DNA of 18,893 nucleotides from JACVRM01 sp046262315 (GTDB taxonomy: Bacteria > Actinomycetota > Thermoleophilia > Gaiellales > Gaiellaceae). Shown here piece by piece: positions 13,958 through 18,893 of the stretch. The DNA lies in contig JBHEMZ010000025.1 of the NCBI GenBank assembly GCA_046262315.1, positions 1-18,893 of the forward strand, given 5' to 3'. Positions within the stretch are counted from its first letter, which is position 1; every line of letters begins with the position of its first letter. The notes under the pieces are model-generated. The model made no database searches. It saw only the letters and a list, made by a program, of their open reading frames with translations, and was not told the origin of the DNA. The translations under genes were made by a program, and so were the position numbers.

Positions 13958-15667
13958 GTGATCCGCCTGCCCTACGACCACCCCGGTACGCCCGACACAC
14001 GGTCGCCGCTTCGCCTGCTCGTCTGGGTCGGTCGGCACCAGCTCGGCACCCTGGGCGCCGGCATGCTCTTCGGCGTCTCCTGGATGCTCGCGCAGGCGCT
14101 GATGCCGTTCACCATCGGCCGCGCGATCGACGACGGGATCATCGACCACGACAACCGCGCGCTCGCGTTCTGGACGCTCACCTTGCTCGCGCTCGGCGCG
14201 ACGCAGGCGTTCGCGGGCGTGATGCGCCACCGTCTCGCTGTCTCGAACTGGCTCCAGGCGTCGGTCCGGCTCGCGCAGATCATCGGGCATCACGTTGCGC
14301 GCACGGGCCCGGCGATTCGCAACCGGCTCTCCACGGGCGAGGTCGTAGCGACGATCTCGAACGACGCGCTCCGCGCGGGCGGCGCGTTCGACATCACCGC
14401 CCGGCTGTCGGGCGCGGTCGTCGCATACATCGTCGTCGCGGTCATCCTCCTGTCGTCTTCGGTCGTTCTCGGCCTCGTCGTCCTCGTGGGCGTCCCGGTC
14501 CTCCTGCTCCTGCTCGGCGGAGTGATCAAGCCGCTCCAGGCGAGGCAGGGGGAGCAGCGCGAGGAGGTCGGCGCACTGACTGCGCTCGGAGCCGACACGG
14601 CTGCCGGCTTGCGCGTGCTGCGTGGAATCGGCGGCGAGCAGGCGTTCTTCGACCGTTACCGAGCCCAGTCGCAGGACGTCCGACGAGCGGGCGTGCGTGT
14701 CGCCGTGCCGCAGTCGACGCTCGACGCGGCGCAGGTCTTCATCCCCGGCGTGTTTGTCGTGGTCGTCACGTGGCTGGGCGCCCGGTTCGCGCTGTCCGAG
14801 CGTATCCAGCCTGGCGAGCTCGTCGCCTTCTACGGGTACGCCGCCTTCCTCGTCATTCCGCTGCGGACCGCCGCGGAGGCGGTCGACAAGGTGACGCGGG
14901 CGCTCGTGGGCGCGCGGCGGATGCTCGACGTGATCACCGTTCGGCGCGACGTCTCGGAGCCGGAAGACCCGGCGCCTGAGCCGCCCCCGTGCGTGCCGCT
15001 CGCGGACACGGCGTCCGGCATCGTGATCGAGCCTGGCCGGCTGACGTGCCTCGTCTCGTCGCAACCCGACGAGGCAGCCGCGGTCGCAGACCGGCTCGGC
15101 CGCTTCTCCCAGGCGGACGGCGTCTTGCTCGGTGACGTTCCGATCGCGAAGCTGCCGCTGGCAGCGGTGCGCCGCCGGATCGTCGTCAGCGAAGCCGATC
15201 CCGTGCTCTTCTCCGGCGACCTGCGCAGCGCGCTCGACCCATGGCAGCGCGCAGACGACGCGACGGTCACCGGCGCGGTGTCCGTCGCGGACGCGAAAGA
15301 CGTCATCGATGCTCTGCCCGAGGGCCTCGAGACCATTATCGACGAGCGCGGCCGCTCGTTCTCGGGCGGGCAGCGGCAGCGTCTGGTGCTCGCGCGAGCG
15401 CTGCTCTCCGACCCGGAAACCCTGGTTCTCGTCGAGCCGACGAGCGCCGTCGACGCGCATACCGAGGCGCGAATCGCTCGGCTGCTCCGCGCCGCGCGCA
15501 CGGGTCGTACGACCGTCATCGTGACCACGAGCCCGCTCATCCTCGATCAGGGCGACCGCGTCGTTTACCTCGAGGGCGGCCGCGTGGTCGCGCAGGGGAC
15601 GCATCGCGAGCTGCTTCGCAGTCGCGCCGACTACTGCGAGACCGTGACCCGGGGGGAAAACCTTTGA
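13958..15667 (+). CDS. ABC exporter subunit 1, with degenerate nucleotide-binding domain
   Basis: The 569-residue half-transporter has an N-terminal exporter-type membrane domain (about 20-330; e.g. FGVSWMLAQALMPFTIGRAI, then AYIVVAVILLSSSVVLGLVV) and a C-terminal ATPase domain. The latter is degenerate: where Walker A should be (about 366-375) it reads VSSQPDEAAA, with no Gly-Lys-Ser/Thr; the Walker B Asp is Val492 (LVLVE, Glu493 kept); the H-loop His is replaced (VTTSP, about 522-526); and no Q-loop Gln is evident. Yet the signature SFSGGQRQR (467-475) is perfect. It should therefore act only as partner for subunit 2, whose gene overlaps its stop by four bases. GTG 13958 gives the expected N-terminus; substrate unknown. 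Confidence 0.9.
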   Translation: MIRLPYDHPGTPDTRSPLRLLVWVGRHQLGTLGAGMLFGVSWMLAQALMPFTIGRAIDDGIIDHDNRALAFWTLTLLALGATQAFAGVMRHRLAVSNWLQASVRLAQIIGHHVARTGPAIRNRLSTGEVVATISNDALRAGGAFDITARLSGAVVAYIVVAVILLSSSVVLGLVVLVGVPVLLLLLGGVIKPLQARQGEQREEVGALTALGADTAAGLRVLRGIGGEQAFFDRYRAQSQDVRRAGVRVAVPQSTLDAAQVFIPGVFVVVVTWLGARFALSERIQPGELVAFYGYAAFLVIPLRTAAEAVDKVTRALVGARRMLDVITVRRDVSEPEDPAPEPPPCVPLADTASGIVIEPGRLTCLVSSQPDEAAAVADRLGRFSQADGVLLGDVPIAKLPLAAVRRRIVVSEADPVLFSGDLRSALDPWQRADDATVTGAVSVADAKDVIDALPEGLETIIDERGRSFSGGQRQRLVLARALLSDPETLVLVEPTSAVDAHTEARIARLLRAARTGRTTVIVTTSPLILDQGDRVVYLEGGRVVAQGTHRELLRSRADYCETVTRGENL

Positions 15668-17412
15668 GCGAGCTGCTGCCGATCGCGGACGGGCCGGAGC
15701 TCCGAGCGCAGGCCGGCGTGCTCGGCTGCCGGCACCGGCGCGGGCTCGCGGCCGTCGTCGCACTGCATGCGACGGCTGCCGCCGCCGGCCTGGCCGGCCC
15801 TGCGTTGCTCGGCCAGCTCGTCGAATCGGTCGACGAGGGGACGACCCGCGGGTACGTGGACAGAATCGTGCTTGCGCTCGCCGCCGCGCTCGTCGCACAG
15901 ACGGCGTTGACCTGGCTCGCGCGGCGCGCGTCCTTCGTCCTGTCGGAGCGGATCTTCGCCGACTTGCGCGAGGACTTCATGCACCGCGTGCTCGCACTGC
16001 CGCTGTCCACGGTCGAGCGCGCCGGCACCGGCGACCTCGTCTCCCGGACGACTGCAGACGTGGACGCGCTGGCGCGAACGATCCGCTTCGCAGTGCCCGA
16101 GACCCTGATCGCAGCGGTGACGACGGTCCTGACCGTCGCGGCGGCGCTCTGGATCAACCCGATCGCGGGCATCGTCTGCATCGCAGGCGTCCCCTTCCTA
16201 TGGCTTGGCACGCGCTGGTACCTTCGCCGCGCGCCTGCCGGCTACCTGGCCGAGCGTGCCGCGTACGCGACCCTCGCGGGCAAGGTAAGCGAGACGGTCG
16301 AGGGCGGCCGGACGGTCGAGGCGCTCGGCCTGGGCGAAGAACGCGTCCGCCGGATCGATGCCGAGCTCCGCGAGGCGTACCGCTGGGAGCGGCGAACCCT
16401 GTTCCTGCGCACGATCTGGTTCCCCACCGCGGAGTTCGCGTACGTCCTTCCCGTCGTGGCCGCGCTCGGCTGGGGCGGATGGCTCGTCTCGAACGGCAAC
16501 GCAACGATCGGCGAGGTCACCGCCATCGCGCTCTACGTCGTTCACCTCGCCGATCCCGTCGACCGGCTGATCTCGTGGCTGGACGAGATTCAGGTCGGCG
16601 CCACCTCGTTCGCGCGGCTGGTCGGCATCGCCCGTGTACCGCCGGATCGCTTCGCGACGGAGGATGAGCCCCGCGACGAACAGCTTCGCGCCGATGAGGT
16701 GCGGTACGCCTACGTGGCCGACCGCGACGTGCTGCACGGCATCGACCTCGATCTCCAGCCCGGCGAACGCGTCGCAGTCGTGGGTCCATCCGGAGCCGGG
16801 AAGTCGACGCTTGGGCGCCTCCTTGCCGGCATCCATCCGCCGCGTATGGGGCGGGTCGAGGTCGGCGGCGTCCGGCTCGTCGACCTGCCGCTCGAGACGT
16901 TGCGCCGTGAGGTCGCGCTCGTCACGCAGGAGCAGCACGTCTTCGTCGGCACGCTCGCCGACAACCTGCGCCTCGCACGGCCCGGAGCAAACGACGAGCA
17001 GCTGCGCGACGCGCTCGGGGCGGTCGACGCGCTCGAGTGGGCCGAGGCGCTGTCTGACGAGCTCGAGACGGTCGTCGGCGCAGGCGGGTTCCCGCTGACG
17101 CCCGCGCAGGCGCAGCAGCTCGCGCTCGCCCGGCTCGTCCTTGCCGACCCACACACGCTCGTGCTCGACGAGGCCACGTCGCTCCTCGACCCGCGTGCTG
17201 CGCGCCATCTGGAGCGCTCACTCGCATCGGTGCTGCGCGGCCGGACTGTCGTAGCGATCGCCCACCGCCTCCACACCGCCCACGACGCCGACCGCGTGGC
17301 CGTGGTGCAGCACGGTCGGCTGAACGAACTCGGCACGCACGACCAGCTCGTTGCGCGTGACGGCTCGTACGCGGCACTCTGGGAATCGTGGCACGGCGAC
17401 GGAACGCGCTGA
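15664..17412 (+). CDS. ABC exporter subunit 2, catalytic partner
   Basis: The 582-residue half-transporter has an exporter membrane domain (about 25-320) and an ATPase domain with Walker A GPSGAGKST (374-382), Q-loop VTQEQHVF, Walker B LVLDEATS with Asp502 and Glu503, and H-loop His534. Only the signature is degenerate: LTPAQ (478-482) in place of LSGGQ. With subunit 1 this leaves one complete ATP site (Walker motifs here, SFSGGQ from subunit 1) and one dead site. TTG at 15664 overlaps the TGA of subunit 1 (TTGA) and follows a GGGGGG run at good distance, so the two are translated together. The substrate is unknown; heterodimeric exporters carry drugs, peptides or lipids. Confidence 0.93.
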   Translation: MSELLPIADGPELRAQAGVLGCRHRRGLAAVVALHATAAAAGLAGPALLGQLVESVDEGTTRGYVDRIVLALAAALVAQTALTWLARRASFVLSERIFADLREDFMHRVLALPLSTVERAGTGDLVSRTTADVDALARTIRFAVPETLIAAVTTVLTVAAALWINPIAGIVCIAGVPFLWLGTRWYLRRAPAGYLAERAAYATLAGKVSETVEGGRTVEALGLGEERVRRIDAELREAYRWERRTLFLRTIWFPTAEFAYVLPVVAALGWGGWLVSNGNATIGEVTAIALYVVHLADPVDRLISWLDEIQVGATSFARLVGIARVPPDRFATEDEPRDEQLRADEVRYAYVADRDVLHGIDLDLQPGERVAVVGPSGAGKSTLGRLLAGIHPPRMGRVEVGGVRLVDLPLETLRREVALVTQEQHVFVGTLADNLRLARPGANDEQLRDALGAVDALEWAEALSDELETVVGAGGFPLTPAQAQQLALARLVLADPHTLVLDEATSLLDPRAARHLERSLASVLRGRTVVAIAHRLHTAHDADRVAVVQHGRLNELGTHDQLVARDGSYAALWESWHGDGTR

Positions 17413-17561
17413 CGACCACGCAGTCTGGAGCGCTCGTTCGGTCGTGGGCACTCCGTGGCCGTCAAGCATCCGCTTGCAAGCTCCAACCACGCCGGCCCGG
17501 CTGAGTGGGGTAGCGACCTGAAAACAGCTTGGCAGTTCAGCGAGTGACCGGCCCGCCTGGG

Positions 17562-17684
17562 TCACGGTGGCCAGAGCAAACGTGAGCGTCGCCGAATCGA
17601 AACCCCGAACACCAACGCGACCACGACAGACGCGACAAACCAGAGCGCCAAGACGATCGGAACCCAAACCAGCCAGGCTGGCAT
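17562..17684 (-). CDS. Possible 40-residue single-helix membrane protein
   Basis: The minus strand from ATG 17684 encodes MPAWLVWVPIVLALWFVASV and then a continued helix (VVALVFGVS) and a basic end IRRRSRLLWPP. The pattern of one long hydrophobic helix followed by an Arg cluster is what a small inner-membrane protein looks like and is unlikely in a random frame, though GC-rich noise can imitate it. An in-frame stop lies eight codons upstream of the ATG, so this is the only ATG start. TACGGT lies nine bases before it. No family is recognised. Confidence 0.42.
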   Translation of the reverse strand: MPAWLVWVPIVLALWFVASVVVALVFGVSIRRRSRLLWPP

Positions 17685-17837
17685 TGGCAGGTGACCGTAC
17701 GCACGAGGTCAGACGGCGCCCTCCGAAAACCTGCCGGAGGGGAGAGAGCGGTCGCCGTGACCGGATGGCAACTCCACGAGCCAGATGGAGCCGCGTAGCG
17801 GAATTTCTTCCAAGGCCCCGGGTCAACCTGAATTGTG

Positions 17838-17980
17838 CGCGCCGTGGTCGGCGAAGGCCGCGCGCAGGAGGCTTCGATGAGCCGTTAGCACCTCCGCGTA
17901 GCGGTCGCCGAGAGCGTGGAGCAGCCGCGTCGACCCTCGATGTCCGTGCAGGGGAAGGTGACACTCCCGGTGGGAAGCTC
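17838..17980 (-). pseudogene. Frameshifted N-terminal relic of a class III cyclase
   Basis: Leftward from 17980 one frame reads ELPTGSVTFPCTDIEG. After a frame change, the next reads RLLHALGDRYAEVLTAHRSL and LRAAFADHGA, then a stop soon after. Joined, this is the start of a class III nucleotide cyclase of the common form LPTGTVTFLFTDIEGSTRLL. The fragment lacks the second metal Asp and the rest of the catalytic domain, has a frameshift near 17935-17940 and the usual LF replaced by PC. It is divergent from the intact cyclase gene at 18099 and is not simply a copy of it, since the two N-termini differ. Confidence 0.7.
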
Positions 17981-18086
17981 GGAGCGGGCGGATTGCGTCG
18001 ACGGCGCCTCCACGCGCTCAAGTTTCGGCCTCCTGCACATGCGCACAAAGAAAAGATCTCTTGCTGGCCCGGTCGCCGCATCGGCG

Positions 18087-18092
18087 TAGTCT
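18087..18092 (+). promoter_or_regulatory. -10 box of the cyclase gene
   Basis: TAGTCT lies six bases before ATG 18099. There is no ribosome site in between, so a leaderless message is likely. Confidence 0.42.
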
Positions 18093-18098
18093 TGACGC

Positions 18099-18893
18099 AT
18101 GACTCGCTGCTCCGTCTGCGGGCAGGAGAACCCCGAAGTCGCGCGGTTCTGCCTGGCGTGCGGCCGCGAGCTTGCTTCGGCCGCCACCCTGCCGCACGAG
18201 GAGCGCCGCATCATCAGCGTCATCTTCGTCGACCTGATCGGGTTCACTGCGCGCGCGGAGCAGCTCGATCCCGAGGAGGTACGGGCCTTCTTGACCCCGT
18301 ACCACGAGTGCGTTCGCACCGAGATCGACTCGTTCGGCGGCGTCGTGGAGAAGTTCATCGGCGACGCCGTGATGGGGGTGTTCGGGGCGCCGACCGCCTA
18401 CGGCGACGACCCCGAGCGCGCCGTGCGGGCCGCACTTGCCGTGCGTGACAGCGTTCGCGAGTTGAACGACCTCGACCCACTCCTCGACCTGCAGCTCCGT
18501 ATTGCCGTCAACACCGGCGAGGCGCTGGTCACCCTCGGCGCCCGTCTGGCCCTCGGCGAGTCGATGGTCGCCGGGGACGTCGTGAACACGGCGTCGCGGT
18601 TGCAGCAGGCGGCACCCCCGAACGGCATCCTCGTGGCCCAGGAGACGTACGCGGCGACCCGCGAAGCCATCCTCTACGACCGCGCGCCCGCCGTTCTCGC
18701 GAAGGGGAAGACGGCTCCCGTCGCTTCATGGCTCGCCGTCCGGGCAGACACGCAACCGGGTGAGCGCCGCCTGTCGAGGGTACCCCTCGTCGGGCGGACG
18801 CGCGAGCTCGACCTGTTGCGCGGGATCTGGCAGCGCGTTGCCGCGGACGGCACGCCGCACGTCGTGACCGTCCTCGGAGCGGCGGGCGTCGGC
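18099..18893 (+). CDS. Class III adenylate cyclase with zinc ribbon and ATPase module, 3' end outside window
   Basis: The 265 residues in the window begin with a zinc ribbon, CSVC (4-7) and CLAC (18-21), typical of a family of large actinobacterial signalling proteins. The cyclase domain follows (about 36-200): FVDLIGFTA with metal Asp45, EKFIGDAVMGVFGAP with Lys85 and metal Asp89, and DVVNTASRLQ with the transition-state Asn and Arg. Lys85 and the Asp before VVNTASR indicate ATP rather than GTP. After a linker, VPLVGRTRELDLLRGIW and VTVLGAAGVG start an AAA/NACHT-like ATPase whose Walker A Lys lies just beyond the edge. ATG 18099 follows TAGTCT by six bases. Confidence 0.92.
   Translation, partial: MTRCSVCGQENPEVARFCLACGRELASAATLPHEERRIISVIFVDLIGFTARAEQLDPEEVRAFLTPYHECVRTEIDSFGGVVEKFIGDAVMGVFGAPTAYGDDPERAVRAALAVRDSVRELNDLDPLLDLQLRIAVNTGEALVTLGARLALGESMVAGDVVNTASRLQQAAPPNGILVAQETYAATREAILYDRAPAVLAKGKTAPVASWLAVRADTQPGERRLSRVPLVGRTRELDLLRGIWQRVAADGTPHVVTVLGAAGVG

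Larger units (their letters stand above)
17413..18098. other. Low-gene-density gap between exporter and cyclase
   Basis: This 686-base gap holds a possible 40-residue membrane protein (17562-17684, minus) and a decayed cyclase fragment (about 17838-17980, minus). A hairpin CCTCCG/CGGAGG (17720-17725 with 17735-17740) lies between them. No other gene, transfer RNA or repeat is recognised; no obvious terminator follows the exporter operon. Confidence 0.5.

Noticed and set aside
13958..15667. Possibility that exporter subunit 1 is a pseudogene because its Walker A is lost
   Set aside because: The frame is intact over 569 codons, the signature motif is perfect, and it overlaps its partner gene; complementary loss in the partner argues for function.
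13178..15898. A 906-codon open frame on the minus strand, opposite tRNA-Trp and the first exporter gene
   Set aside because: It runs through a tRNA gene, is extremely Arg/Asp-rich and is explained by codon bias of the plus-strand genes.
1..18893. CRISPR arrays, phage genes, toxin-antitoxin pairs or defence islands
   Set aside because: No regularly spaced repeats, integrase, cas-like or restriction-like motifs were seen; the only mobile element is the IS256 end at the left edge.

Overview
This is GC-rich, gene-dense bacterial DNA. GTG and TTG starts are common, and many genes begin six or seven bases after a TANNNT box with no Shine-Dalgarno sequence. Together with a WhiG/FliA-type sigma factor, class III cyclase genes and an IS256-type transposase end, this suggests an actinobacterial chromosome, perhaps Thermoleophilia/Gaiellales-like. 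The taxon is an inference from protein style and composition; no marker gene was placed on a tree.

Layout. 1-~290: the 5' end of an IS256-family insertion sequence, pointing off the left edge and carrying an apparent one-base frameshift. 319-3503 (minus strand): a zinc-uptake operon znuA-znuC-znuB with overlapping genes, followed by a stand-alone NIF3/YqfO-type domain and an RNase HI. It is divergent from a Fur-family regulator, called Zur from this context (3569-4006), across a compact double promoter. 4050-8611: an unknown acidic protein; a metallo-beta-lactamase-fold hydrolase and an aldehyde dehydrogenase (both minus); then a DesVI-like N-methyltransferase and a phytanoyl-CoA-dioxygenase-like protein (plus), whose C-terminus looks fused to the relic of a second methyltransferase; and a small conserved-looking basic protein. 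8612-9189 has no convincing gene but several strong hairpins. 9190-13047 (minus): a zinc-ribbon protein, an EF-G-like translation GTPase with altered G motifs, a WhiG/FliA-family sigma factor and a small membrane protein. 13133-13606: a small unknown protein and tRNA-Trp(CCA). 13958-17412: two overlapping genes for a heterodimeric ABC exporter whose motifs leave only one complete ATP site. 17413-18098: a possible 40-residue membrane protein and a frameshifted cyclase relic on the minus strand. 18099-end: the start of a class III adenylate cyclase with an N-terminal zinc ribbon and an ATPase module cut by the window edge.

How they work together. The clearest unit is zinc homeostasis: Zur would repress ZnuABC, with ZnuA as lipoprotein receptor, ZnuB as permease and ZnuC as ATPase. 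The exporter pair is a second unit. The rest look like housekeeping or accessory genes under single-gene promoters. I found no CRISPR array, phage module or recognisable defence system. The most notable observations are the one-site ABC exporter, the repeated leaderless promoter geometry (including two very tight divergent promoters), the methyltransferase relic fused to the dioxygenase, the GTPase-impaired EF-G paralogue and the decayed cyclase beside an intact one.
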